A DNA stretch of 30,016 bases from a virus. The stretch covers positions 1 to 30,016 of the IMG/VR virus record IMGVR_UViG_3300041403_000547. One strand, 5' to 3'. The position numbers were made by a program, and so were the translations under genes. The notes beneath the pieces were generated by a model. The model was not told the DNA's origin. It saw only the letters and a list, made by a program, of their open reading frames with translations, and did no database searches. This document shows, in pieces, positions 16,617 through 22,954 of the stretch (position 1 is the first letter of the stretch; the number at the start of each line of letters is the position of its first letter).

Positions 16617-16942
16617 CAGTCGAAGAGCTTGGCGATTTTGGCGGCAGTGTTAATGCAGCCGAGGGTGACAGCCAGATTGCCACCTTCCATGGACTTTTTA
16701 TGGACGATATTGAGCTGCGATAAGAGAACTGCTGCGTAAGCCTGACGGTCGAGGTTCCAGTCTTCTTCCAGCTCCTTCATTGCGGCGGCACGGTAGTCGT
16801 CTACCGAGCGTGAGCTGAGCCCCCATTCTTGAGCACCGTATTGCAGGAGATCTGAGCGTGTTGCACCGTTGGCGATCATGCGAGCGAAGCGCATGGTGCG
16901 GAACTGCTTTTCAGCAGCGGTGCAGCGCGTTTTACCTGCCAT
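16616..16942 (-). CDS. Terminase small subunit (probable)
   Basis: The 108-residue helical protein has an N-terminal helix-turn-helix-like region (KQFRTMRFARMIANGATRSDLLQYGAQEWGLSSRSVDDYRA, about 12-52) and a helical oligomerisation region ending INTAAKIAKLFD. Small terminase subunits bind phage DNA at the packaging site with such a fold. It lies directly upstream of terL and is coupled to it. It begins 20 bases after the dioxygenase gene; a TATAAA sits in that gap. Confidence 0.8.
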   Translation of the reverse strand: MAGKTRCTAAEKQFRTMRFARMIANGATRSDLLQYGAQEWGLSSRSVDDYRAAAMKELEEDWNLDRQAYAAVLLSQLNIVHKKSMEGGNLAVTLGCINTAAKIAKLFD

Positions 16943-16962
16943 AAATGCAGTTTATAAGTGGC

Positions 16963-17760
16963 TTACAGGTTGGCGAAGGAGTCTAGTGCGTACCAGACGT
17001 GAGAGTTCCGGTAACCGCCTGGGTGTGTTGGGTTGATGGGTGTGACGCCGTGCATGTTGCGCCAAGCGGGGTAGACGAGCATGGAGCCGTCTATTTGATC
17101 AAAGGTGGCGTTGTAGTCGGGGACGTAAAGGTTGCCGCCAGTGCTGTTGCGGCGTTTGGTGATGATGATGTTGATAGCGCCTTTGACGTTGGCGTTGTCC
17201 TGGTGGATGGGCGCAGCGATGTTGCAGTTGGAGATGGTGGAGGAGAAGTTTTTAGCGAAGCGCCACTTGTCTGGTACGCGAGCTTGTACAGCTTTGGAGT
17301 GAACGGTACAGACTTGCGGGGCAAGGTCTTGGATTAGCTGGTAGGCGGTGATGCCTGCAGCGTGCATTGCCTTGACGAAGGTGTTGGCAGTTTTGTGGGA
17401 GTGAACGGATGAGCGAGAGCCGTAAGCACGGCGCATGTGGGGTTTTGGGGGGACGCTGCCGAGGATCGCTGAATATTGGGAAACGACCAGGTAACGGCGC
17501 TTGCCATCAGGACCAGGTGGGAGGGGGCGCTTGCGGTCCATGACCGTTTTGGGGACACGGTCTGAGTTGACTTCGTGATCTGCGATGTTGATCAGCTTTT
17601 GAAGCTGGTCGGGGAGTTCGCGGAGGAAGAGTCCTACGGCTGTGCCGTCGGGGTCAGCAAGGATGCAGGACTCAGTGATGTTTGGTTTCAGGTCAGGGCA
17701 GGTGTCGCCAATTTTGCGTTGATGGGCGACGGGTGTGAGGGTGACGGTTGGGAGTGTCAT
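16963..17760 (-). CDS. TET/JBP-type 2-oxoglutarate/Fe(II) dioxygenase (DNA base oxidation, predicted)
   Basis: The 265-residue protein has a double-stranded beta-helix C-terminal half. It shows the iron ligands HQD at 186-188 followed by an Asn, a GGNLYVPDY strand, a second histidine in WRNMHGVTP (His237) and an arginine in GYRNSH (Arg251) suited to bind 2-oxoglutarate. This order and spacing is that of phage TET/JBP proteins, which oxidise the methyl group of 5-methylpyrimidines in DNA. Gene context supports a DNA role: it is coupled by ATGA to a glycosyltransferase and precedes terminase. A protein hydroxylase of another 2OG family is the main alternative. Confidence 0.78.
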   Translation of the reverse strand: MTLPTVTLTPVAHQRKIGDTCPDLKPNITESCILADPDGTAVGLFLRELPDQLQKLINIADHEVNSDRVPKTVMDRKRPLPPGPDGKRRYLVVSQYSAILGSVPPKPHMRRAYGSRSSVHSHKTANTFVKAMHAAGITAYQLIQDLAPQVCTVHSKAVQARVPDKWRFAKNFSSTISNCNIAAPIHQDNANVKGAINIIITKRRNSTGGNLYVPDYNATFDQIDGSMLVYPAWRNMHGVTPINPTHPGGYRNSHVWYALDSFANL

Positions 17761-18509
17761 TTGACTTGGCGCCCGAGTGATTTTGCGAGACCTGCGATGT
17801 CGAGTTTGCAGTCAACGCGATCTTTTTTCTTTACCAGTTTTGTGAATGGTGCCCATTCAGCGGCAAGTTTGGCTGCAGCTTCATGGTCACGTTGCTGGCG
17901 GTAGAGGGTTTGAAGTCCGCCTGCATTGGTGCCTACGCCAGGGCAGTTAAACCAACTGAAAAGGTCAATGATGATGCCGTCAGAGTTTTGTACGGCTTGC
18001 ATACAGAAGTCACGGTCTTCTTTGAGGTTGAGCCGTGCTCTGTACTGCCAGGTGATTTTGGGGACGTAGAGCAGGGTGCAGACTTCTGCTGGGCGCTTGT
18101 TGACGGTGAAGCGCTTGGGCTTGGTTGAGTAGGACCAGGCGTACTGGCAATAGTTGATGCCGTTGACAGGGAAGCGATGTGGTGCGACGCGCTGGTGGAC
18201 CTGCTGAAGGACGGTGGCATCACCCTTGATGGTTTTGCCTGCCTTGGCAGTGCCAAAGCCTGAAACATCATCGTCCATCATCCAAATCCAGTCGTTGCTG
18301 GTTTGGCGCGCCCAATCAAGGATGTAGTTGCGGACGTAGGCGATGCCCTGGTCGTTGTCGGGCAGTACCTGAAGATTTGGGACGGCAGCGGCTTTGTAGG
18401 CAGCAGCATCTTGAGGTTCAACGAAAGTCGTGAACGGAATGCTGGCTGCCTGCAGAAGCTTGTAGGCAGAGGTTGTGGGTCTGCCTTTGCTTGGGATGCA
18501 GACGTGCAT
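17757..18509 (-). CDS. GT-A glycosyltransferase of the TET/JBP-associated type (predicted)
   Basis: The 250-residue protein opens HVCIPSKGRP, a nucleotide-sugar binding start, and has GIAYVRNYILDW (55-66) and a metal-binding MMDDDV (78-82, the DxD motif) as in GT-A enzymes. Later there is LKEDRDF (162-168), fit for the catalytic base region, and NCPGVGTNAGG (188-198). This combination resembles TET/JBP-associated glycosyltransferases (TAGT) that attach sugars to hydroxymethyl bases. It is coupled to ParB-like upstream (TGATG) and to the dioxygenase downstream (ATGA). The sugar and the acceptor base cannot be told from sequence. Confidence 0.75.
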   Translation of the reverse strand: MHVCIPSKGRPTTSAYKLLQAASIPFTTFVEPQDAAAYKAAAVPNLQVLPDNDQGIAYVRNYILDWARQTSNDWIWMMDDDVSGFGTAKAGKTIKGDATVLQQVHQRVAPHRFPVNGINYCQYAWSYSTKPKRFTVNKRPAEVCTLLYVPKITWQYRARLNLKEDRDFCMQAVQNSDGIIIDLFSWFNCPGVGTNAGGLQTLYRQQRDHEAAAKLAAEWAPFTKLVKKKDRVDCKLDIAGLAKSLGRQVK

Positions 18510-19111
18510 CAGGCGAGGGCTTCGATGAGCTTCATGCCGACATAGTCGCCACGTTTGCGGGCAGCATCGACGAGGGCTTTTGCTTCGTCGTAGTCCTCAG
18601 GGCGGAACTCAATTTGGATGGCTTTCATGACGCCATCAGCGAGTTCAGTGGTCGGGTCATCGTCATCGAAGTCATCGAGTGCGGAGAGGTCGATGTCTTC
18701 GCCAAAGGTGGGAAGGTTTTCACCCCAGCCAAGGAGGGTGAGGTCAAAGCCTGCATCGCCCAGTGCCTTGAGTTCAGCTTGCAGGAGGTCATCGTCCCAG
18801 CCGCTGTTGAGGGCTAGCTGGTTATCAGCAATGACGTAGGCGCGACGCTGCTCAGGTGTGAGATGCCCGAGGGTGATGGTGGGGACAGTTTTAAGCCCAG
18901 CGATGATTGCCGCCTGGAGGCGACCGTGACCGGCGATGACGTTGTTGTCTTCGTCGATCAGGATTGGGTTGGTGAAGCCAAACTCCTTGAGGGAGTTGAC
19001 CAGGCGCTCTAGCTGAATGGCTGAGTGAGTGCGAGGGTTGTTCTCGTAAGGAACGAGTTCATCGATTGGGGTTTGATCAATGAACTCTGGAGCAACAACC
19101 ATCGTCGTCAT
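18509..19111 (-). CDS. ParB-like (ParB/Srx superfamily) protein without a methylase domain
   Basis: Residues 14-105 of 200 form a ParB N-terminal domain: IDELVPYENNPRTHS, VNSLKEFGFTNPILID, and the phosphate-binding IAGHGR (59-64), then LTPEQRRAYVIADNQLA. In many phage and bacterial proteins this domain is followed by an acidic linker and an N4/N6 DNA methylase. Here the linker is present (DLSALDDFDDDDP) but the protein ends about 40 residues later with a FRPEDYDEAKALVDAARKRG helix and no methylase. Such proteins may bind or nick DNA, or act as nucleases. It heads the coupled trio with the glycosyltransferase and TET/JBP-like enzyme. Confidence 0.82.
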   Translation of the reverse strand: MTTMVVAPEFIDQTPIDELVPYENNPRTHSAIQLERLVNSLKEFGFTNPILIDEDNNVIAGHGRLQAAIIAGLKTVPTITLGHLTPEQRRAYVIADNQLALNSGWDDDLLQAELKALGDAGFDLTLLGWGENLPTFGEDIDLSALDDFDDDDPTTELADGVMKAIQIEFRPEDYDEAKALVDAARKRGDYVGMKLIEALA

Positions 19112-19210
19112 TTGTGATGGTGTTGTTTTAGCTGATTGATCTTCGGTTCGACAAGGTGATGTGAAGAAACGGTGCCGCAGTGATTGCCGATGCAGACGCG
19201 GACGCAGCCA

Positions 19211-19378
19211 TCAGGCAAGTTTTCCAAGGTCGGTTGGACGGATGAAGCGGCTGATTCGACCAAGTGGTTCAGGCGTTGGCGGGGGCTCTGGGTCATTGAT
19301 CTTGAAGTACAGAGCGGTGTGGTAGTCATCCCACAGCTTGAGGATGGCTGCAATCTCCTGATTTGTTGGGGATGTCAT
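19211..19378 (-). CDS. Small hypothetical protein
   Basis: A 55-codon frame starts at an ATG inside the preceding regulator gene and ends 99 bases before the ParB-like gene. The product reads like a folded small protein: EIAAILKLWDDYHTALYFK, a Pro-rich turn, then PLGRISRFIRPTDLGKLA. A rival frame at 19108-19353 covers the same DNA but has a less protein-like first half; its stop overlaps the ParB-like ATG, so a short Cys/His-rich frame near 19108-19225 remains possible. Function is unknown. Confidence 0.5.
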   Translation of the reverse strand: MTSPTNQEIAAILKLWDDYHTALYFKINDPEPPPTPEPLGRISRFIRPTDLGKLA

Positions 19379-19643
19379 GGATTGAGCAAAGGACGGCGGC
19401 GGCGATGGCTTCGACGGTGGTGCGGGAGCAAGAGCCCTGAGAAGCCTTCAGAGCGGCTGTAACGGCGTTCTGGTACTGCCTAAGGGTGAGAGGGGGCAGC
19501 TCGGGCTGAACGCCCGGTGTGGGGTCTCCTAGGGCGCGCAAGCGAACAAGCTCAGAGCGGGAGAGTCGGAGAGCTTTGGCTTGAGCGTCGAGGTGGTCGC
19601 GCTCTTCGGGCGTGAAGGAGACCTTGGCAACGATTCGGTTCAT
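19326..19643 (-). CDS. Ribbon-helix-helix/MobC-like DNA-binding protein
   Basis: I start at the ATG at 19643, one base after the previous stop, giving 105 residues; upstream codons lie in the previous gene. The N-terminus RIVAKVSFTPEERDHLDAQ followed by LRLSRSELVRLRAL is a ribbon-helix-helix pattern as in MobC-like mobilisation and repressor proteins: a beta strand then two helices. The rest (LTLRQYQNAVTAALKASQG) is helical. It may be a regulator of this operon; its target is unknown. Confidence 0.62.
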   Translation of the reverse strand: MNRIVAKVSFTPEERDHLDAQAKALRLSRSELVRLRALGDPTPGVQPELPPLTLRQYQNAVTAALKASQGSCSRTTVEAIAAAVLCSIHDIPNKSGDCSHPQAVG

Positions 19644-19644
19644 G

Positions 19645-19875
19645 TCAGAAAGGGAGTGGCTCTTCTGCTGGCTTGCTTTGCGGGAAGTCGCGCGGGCTGA
19701 CGACTTCGACCTTGGGCTCGGGGGCAATGTCGCGCAGCAGGTTGCGGTATGCCTGCGGGTTGATGTGTCCCGGCGGTGCCTTGTCCAGGTCTTCGAGGGT
19801 GCAGCGGTTGGCTTCGATTAGGCGCTGCAGGAGCTTGCGGGCGCCTTCAGGGGTTGAGATGCGGGTGAGTGCCAT
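19645..19875 (-). CDS. Small hypothetical protein
   Basis: The 76-residue protein starts at an ATG that overlaps the preceding stop. It has a helical N-terminal half (EGARKLLQRLIEANRCTLED), a PGHINPQAYRNLLRD segment and a Pro-rich tail ending EEPLPF. I do not recognise a family function. It is part of the coupled small-gene run between the replication protein and the DNA-modification trio. Confidence 0.62.
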   Translation of the reverse strand: MALTRISTPEGARKLLQRLIEANRCTLEDLDKAPPGHINPQAYRNLLRDIAPEPKVEVVSPRDFPQSKPAEEPLPF

Positions 19876-20189
19876 TAGTCGAAAGCTTCAAGGCGTTGAC
19901 GTTCTTCTTCTGCCCAGGGGTGGCGGACCCAGCGACCAAGACCGCGAGAGCCAGCGGCTCCAGCGATTGGCGGGCAGTAAGTGCAGTAATAGCCCTCCTT
20001 GTCGTACATGCCGATGGCATGGTCGGTGGCGACGGGGCTGTAGTGAAAGCGAGCCTCGCCTAGCTCGGTCTCGCCAAACATCGCAGAGGTAGCGATGCGG
20101 TAGACGGATTTGGGACTGATGCGTTCTTTGTTGTCGAAAACTTGGTGAACGCACCGCCCGCGATTTGCGTAGTCAAACAGGGGCAGCAT
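19875..20189 (-). CDS. Small hypothetical protein with CxxC
   Basis: The likely start is the ATG at 20189, overlapping the stop of the replication gene (TGATG), giving 104 residues. The protein has LFDYANRGRCVHQVF, KSVYRIATSAMFGET and a YYCTYCPP motif that could bind a metal together with other cysteines. Its end is charged (WAEEERQRLEAFD). Function is unknown; operon position suggests an early role alongside the replication protein. Confidence 0.6.
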   Translation of the reverse strand: MLPLFDYANRGRCVHQVFDNKERISPKSVYRIATSAMFGETELGEARFHYSPVATDHAIGMYDKEGYYCTYCPPIAGAAGSRGLGRWVRHPWAEEERQRLEAFD

Positions 20190-20965
20190 CAGAAGACGTA
20201 GTTGGCGTGATTGATTTGCTGTTGACCGACGGGTCTGTCGTTGACGGTGGCGTAACGCTCGTCGCGCAGCCAGCGGAAGCAATCGGGCAATGGGCTGACA
20301 AATTCGTCACCAGCAGCTTGCTGATGAGCGATTTCAGTTTCCAGGGCTTTTACGAGTTCCGCTTCCGGTTCGGTCCGGATTGTTTTTTGCCACTGCGAAA
20401 GCGCCTTTGGCTTGGACTGGCTAGCGGCGCGAACAGGGGCTGAGAGGTAGAGCTTCCAGAAGCTCTCGAAGGCTTCGCTGCCTTTTGCCCTGGGCTTTCG
20501 CTTGGGGGTCTCTGAAACGGCTGGAAACTCGCTTTCCAGCTTTAAAAGGGTTTTTGTTATGGGTTCTTGTTTATGGGTTTTTGTTTGTAGGTCGTTTTTG
20601 ACCTGGGTGGTTAGGTCGTTTTTGACCTGACCCCTAGGTCGTTTTTGACCTGGGTCGTTTTCGACCTTAGGTCGTTTTTGACCTGGGTGCTCCAGGGTGA
20701 CGTGATACACAGCGGTCATGCCTGGGCGCTGCTCAACCTGCACCCAGCCACCCGCAACCAAGCGCCCGATGCAACGTTGAACAACCTTGCGTGAGATACG
20801 CGAACGGTCGGAAATTGTCTGCAGTGATGCATAGCAGCCTTTGGCAGAGTTCCAGCCAAAGCGGTGCAACCACAGGTACACAAGAACAGCTTTTGGGTCG
20901 ATGTCTGCGTCCATTAGCTGATACGGAGCGACAGCAAATCCGCTGGCTTTGAAACGAGCCTTCAT
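20189..20965 (-). CDS. Winged-helix replication initiator-like protein carrying an internal origin array
   Basis: The 258-residue protein begins with a winged helix-turn-helix region (about 10-95): LVYLWLHRFGWNSAKGCYASLQTISDRSRISRKVVQRCIGRLV-type helices, then a WVQVEQRPG wing. A repetitive basic linker follows (about 95-130, with GQKRP and QVKNDL repeats) that is encoded by DNA iterons. The C-terminal part (from SEAFESFWKLYL) resembles the C-termini of phage replication proteins that recruit host factors. It sits first after a ribbon-helix-helix gene and heads the leftward early genes. It could instead be only a regulator, but an origin array inside the gene is the lambda O arrangement. Confidence 0.75.
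   Translation of the reverse strand: MKARFKASGFAVAPYQLMDADIDPKAVLVYLWLHRFGWNSAKGCYASLQTISDRSRISRKVVQRCIGRLVAGGWVQVEQRPGMTAVYHVTLEHPGQKRPKVENDPGQKRPRGQVKNDLTTQVKNDLQTKTHKQEPITKTLLKLESEFPAVSETPKRKPRAKGSEAFESFWKLYLSAPVRAASQSKPKALSQWQKTIRTEPEAELVKALETEIAHQQAAGDEFVSPLPDCFRWLRDERYATVNDRPVGQQQINHANYVF
20521..20539. repeat. Perfect inverted repeat beside the AT-rich tract
   Basis: CTGGAAA and TTTCCAG are separated by five bases. The repeat lies at the far side of the AT-rich tract from the iterons, as in lambda ori. Confidence 0.6.
20589..20684. repeat. Five palindromic iterons AGGTCGTTTTTGACCT
   Basis: Copies are at 20589-20604, 20613-20628, 20636-20651, 20652-20667 and 20669-20684. The first three and the last are identical; the fourth has GGGTC at one end and one changed inner base. 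Each is a near palindrome with 5-bp arms AGGTC and GACCT. Starts are 24, 23, 16 and 17 bases apart. They probably bind the product of the gene in which they lie. Confidence 0.88.
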
Positions 20966-21024
20966 GTAGGATCTTTGAGAGAAGCGTTATCGCCCTGCCG
21001 CCTTCTTGGCGTGTGGGGCGGTTT

Positions 21025-21183
21025 TCATTTTGCCGGGACTTGCTCGTGCTCGATGCGCTTGAGCCCCTGGTGGATGAGTTCGTTGATAAACGCCTTGCGA
21101 GTCAAGTGAGACGGCTGAACGGCGTCAACACGTTCCAGGATTTTGCTGTCGATGCCAATGTTGATTGCCTTGGCGACGGTCAT
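21025..21183 (-). CDS. Small ribbon-helix-helix regulator
   Basis: The ATG at 21183 gives 52 residues: VAKAINIGIDSKILERVDAV then HLTRKAFINELIHQGLKRIE. A short beta strand followed by two helices is the Arc/CopG ribbon-helix-helix pattern, so this is probably a small transcription regulator. It begins next to a divergent plus-strand gene, and could control both directions. A longer start at 21249 would overlap the divergent gene and is unlikely. Confidence 0.7.
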   Translation of the reverse strand: MTVAKAINIGIDSKILERVDAVQPSHLTRKAFINELIHQGLKRIEHEQVPAK

Positions 21184-21212
21184 GGTGTTGAATTGCCGTT
21201 GGAAACCACCCC

Positions 21213-21241
21213 ATTTTGCACACTGCTGGAATGAGTAGCAA
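21213..21241 (-). promoter_or_regulatory. Possible leftward promoter
   Basis: On the minus strand TTGCTA and CAAAAT are 17 bases apart upstream of the ribbon-helix-helix gene. The match is only moderate and overlaps the start of the divergent gene, so this is a weak call. Confidence 0.3.
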
Positions 21242-21851
21242 GCTGCCACCCATCGAAGGGCTTGAGTTCTTCGATGACCTGCACCGGTACCGGTACAACG
21301 GTCGGTGGCTGCCTTTCAGCGTTTCCAAAATCGCCAGCCCGTCTGATCCTGCAGCCGAAAGGCGCTTTGAGCAGACCCGCCACATCTGGGAGCCCAGGGG
21401 CAACGCTGTTCACCAGTACTGCGAGACGCTGCTGAAGGGCGGGATCCTTTGGAAGGACGAGTTCAAGGATTGGACTGACGAACTGGATGACTGCTGGCTG
21501 CTGACCGAAAGCGAAGCGGTGGCGGTTGAGTATCGGCTCTGCGATCCGCGCAAGGGGATTGGCGGCAGTTTTGATTTCTTGGTTCGCACCAGCAACGGCA
21601 AGCTCGCCCTGGGCGACCTGAAGACTGTCGGCAGTGACAAGGCGGTCAGCCAGCGCCAGCCCGCGAAGGCGCAGTTGGGCGGCTACCTGGCGATGCTGAT
21701 CGACCACCATCCGGAGCTGACGGTCGATAGCTGCTACACGCTGGTATCAGGACCTGGGCGGTATCGGCTAATCAAAAGCGAGCCAGACGAATGCCTGATC
21801 GAATGGCTTGGTGCCTGGGATGCCTTCAAGCTGATCAACGCGCCATTTTGA
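21231..21851 (+). CDS. PD-(D/E)XK (RecB/exonuclease-like) nuclease
   Basis: From the ATG at 21231 the protein has 206 residues. It shows the nuclease core: a Glu in AVAVEYRL (about 100), Asp115 in GGSFDFLV, and Asp129/Lys131 in LGDLKT, then QLGGYLAML (148-156), the QxxxY motif of RecB-family nucleases. Such enzymes resect DNA ends for phage recombination. It begins the rightward gene block, which later includes a single-strand annealing protein and SSB, the expected partners. A TTG five codons upstream is an alternative start. Confidence 0.82.
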   Translation: MSSKLPPIEGLEFFDDLHRYRYNGRWLPFSVSKIASPSDPAAERRFEQTRHIWEPRGNAVHQYCETLLKGGILWKDEFKDWTDELDDCWLLTESEAVAVEYRLCDPRKGIGGSFDFLVRTSNGKLALGDLKTVGSDKAVSQRQPAKAQLGGYLAMLIDHHPELTVDSCYTLVSGPGRYRLIKSEPDECLIEWLGAWDAFKLINAPF

Positions 21852-22039
21852 GCGAGCTGGACTGGACGGAGATCTTTGAGCGCTGCCCGCACTTGGCGCC
21901 GCCTGGGTACGAGGAGGCTGTACAGGCTGGACAGGAGCGCAGCAAAGAAAGATATGAGCGGCTGGGCAAGAAGCGCGCAGGCACGAGCAGCAAAAGCAAG
22001 ACAGGGCGCTTCCCTGGGTTGAAGCACAAATCCGACTGA
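21848..22039 (+). CDS. Small hypothetical protein (EIFxxCPxLxPPGY type)
   Basis: The frame is open before 21848, but the first useful start is a TTG overlapping the nuclease stop (TTGA). The product of 63 residues has SELDWTEIFERCPHLAPPGY, a motif I recognise from small cyanobacterial/cyanophage proteins, then a charged, Lys/Arg-rich tail. Function is unknown. It lies just before the first shared promoter. Confidence 0.6.
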   Translation: MSELDWTEIFERCPHLAPPGYEEAVQAGQERSKERYERLGKKRAGTSSKSKTGRFPGLKHKSD

Positions 22040-22075
22040 AAACCGGTTGCAAAGCCACTGGAAACATGCCATCAT
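22038..22075 (+). promoter_or_regulatory. Early promoter copy A (sigma-70-like with ACCGGT operator core)
   Basis: A -35 TTGCAA (22047-22052) and a -10 CATCAT (22070-22075) are exactly 17 bases apart, with TG one base before the -10 (extended -10). The 15 bases from 22038 and the 9 bases from 22067 are identical to copy B at 24081. The palindromic AACCGGTT overlaps the -35. Confidence 0.72.
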
Positions 22076-22078
22076 TAG

Positions 22079-22107
22079 GGCAAGCCACCCGGCTCTCACT
22101 TCTTGCC
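22079..22107 (+). other. Leader hairpin after promoter A
   Basis: GGCAAG (22079-22084) can pair with CTTGCC (22102-22107), and inside it AGCC pairs with GGCT (22083-22094). It lies in the predicted 5' leader, immediately before the ATG at 22112. Confidence 0.45.
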
Positions 22108-22111
22108 TCAA

Positions 22112-22291
22112 ATGGAAACCATCCTCCAGCAACTCGAAGAAGCCAAGCAGCGCCTCTCCGCTGCTCAAACCGAATACGCCCATTGCTTTGCTCGCGGTGA
22201 CTTCACCGAGTGCGGCAAAGCCAAGCGGAAAGTCGCCAAGCAAATGAAGGAAGTGCAGTTCCTGGTCGCGCAAAAACTTGCCCTGAGCTGA
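22112..22291 (+). CDS. Small helical protein
   Basis: The 59-residue product starts at the ATG at 22112, after promoter A. It is one long amphipathic helix pair: METILQQLEEAKQRLSAAQ, then KAKRKVAKQMKEVQFLVAQK. No family is recognised. As the first gene of an early transcript it might be an anti-host or regulatory protein, which is speculation. Confidence 0.6.
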   Translation: METILQQLEEAKQRLSAAQTEYAHCFARGDFTECGKAKRKVAKQMKEVQFLVAQKLALS

Positions 22292-22293
22292 TC

Positions 22294-22503
22294 ATGGACA
22301 CAACAGAAAACGGCATCCACACGCCCAGTTACTTCGCCACTGCCTTCACGCCAGTTGAACTTGACCTGCTCTATGAGCTGACAAGGCAAGCCAGGAACTC
22401 ACTGCCAGACCCTTATGACACCCCTGAGCCAGGGAGCTGGGCGGCGAGCATCATTGCCTTGGACAACAAACTGACCACAATTTTCCATAAACGCCGTCAG
22501 TAG
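22294..22503 (+). CDS. Small hypothetical protein
   Basis: The ATG at 22294 lies two bases after the preceding stop. The 69-residue product has YFATAFTPVELDLLYELTRQ and a PDPYDTPEPGSWAASIIALD segment ending in Lys/Arg. I do not recognise it. It belongs to a tightly packed run of small rightward genes. Confidence 0.6.
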   Translation: MDTTENGIHTPSYFATAFTPVELDLLYELTRQARNSLPDPYDTPEPGSWAASIIALDNKLTTIFHKRRQ

Positions 22504-22505
22504 CC

Positions 22506-22712
22506 ATGCGCAAGCCGCGCCGACTCCGCAACAACCCTGGCAAAGCAGTCCCTGAAGAACTGCTGTTCACCGCTTTCAAATGGGAAACCATGCGCGAGCG
22601 GTACTTCACCAACATCCACCGCCTAGACGACGCAACGGAAGCCCGCTACCTGCGGACGATCTACTCAAAGCGCCTCTGGGATGAGTGCGGCATCTCCATT
22701 GACCTCAAATGA
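22506..22712 (+). CDS. Small basic hypothetical protein
   Basis: This 68-residue protein is basic at its start (RKPRRLRNNPGK) and then helical (FKWETMRERYFTNIHRLDDATEARYL). It starts two bases after the preceding stop and overlaps the next gene by four bases. Function is unknown. Confidence 0.58.
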   Translation: MRKPRRLRNNPGKAVPEELLFTAFKWETMRERYFTNIHRLDDATEARYLRTIYSKRLWDECGISIDLK

Positions 22713-22954
22713 AATCACAAGCCATCCGCGACGCCGAATATGACGTCGACCGCCTGTTCACTTGGGCGGACAATGAAGAGCACCCCAGCACCTACCTGAT
22801 CTTCTTGGTGCTGACCGGGCACATCGAAGCTGACTCCATTCGCCCCCTGGGGCACTTGGAAGCCAGCCTGCTTGCCAAAGCCCTCAAGGCTTGGACGACT
22901 TACCCCGTCTACATCAACGACCTGATCCACAAGCATCAACGAGAAGTCGCATGA
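22709..22954 (+). CDS. Small hypothetical protein
   Basis: This 81-residue protein is helical and acidic to neutral, with YDVDRLFTWADNEEHPSTYL and LGHLEASLLAKALKAWTTYP. It overlaps both neighbours by four bases (ATGA), so it is probably translated as part of the run. No family is recognised. Confidence 0.58.
   Translation: MKSQAIRDAEYDVDRLFTWADNEEHPSTYLIFLVLTGHIEADSIRPLGHLEASLLAKALKAWTTYPVYINDLIHKHQREVA

Larger units (their letters stand above)
20521..20684. other. Putative replication origin (iterons, AT-rich tract, inverted repeat)
   Basis: Three parts lie in order inside the initiator-like gene: a perfect 7-bp inverted repeat (CTGGAAA/TTTCCAG, 20521-20539), an AT-rich tract with two TATGGGTT(C/T)TTGTT repeats (about 20541-20588), and five 16-bp palindromic iterons (20589-20684). 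This order matches lambda ori within gene O. Confidence 0.65.

Noticed and set aside
19108-19353. 81-codon frame as the main gene upstream of the ParB-like gene
   Set aside because: Its first half is Ser/Thr-rich and not protein-like, while the overlapping 55-codon frame at 19211-19378 looks folded; only its end may be coding.
20589-20684. Repeat array as a possible CRISPR
   Set aside because: The repeats are only 16 bp, with spacers of 0-8 bases, and lie inside a coding gene; they fit iterons.
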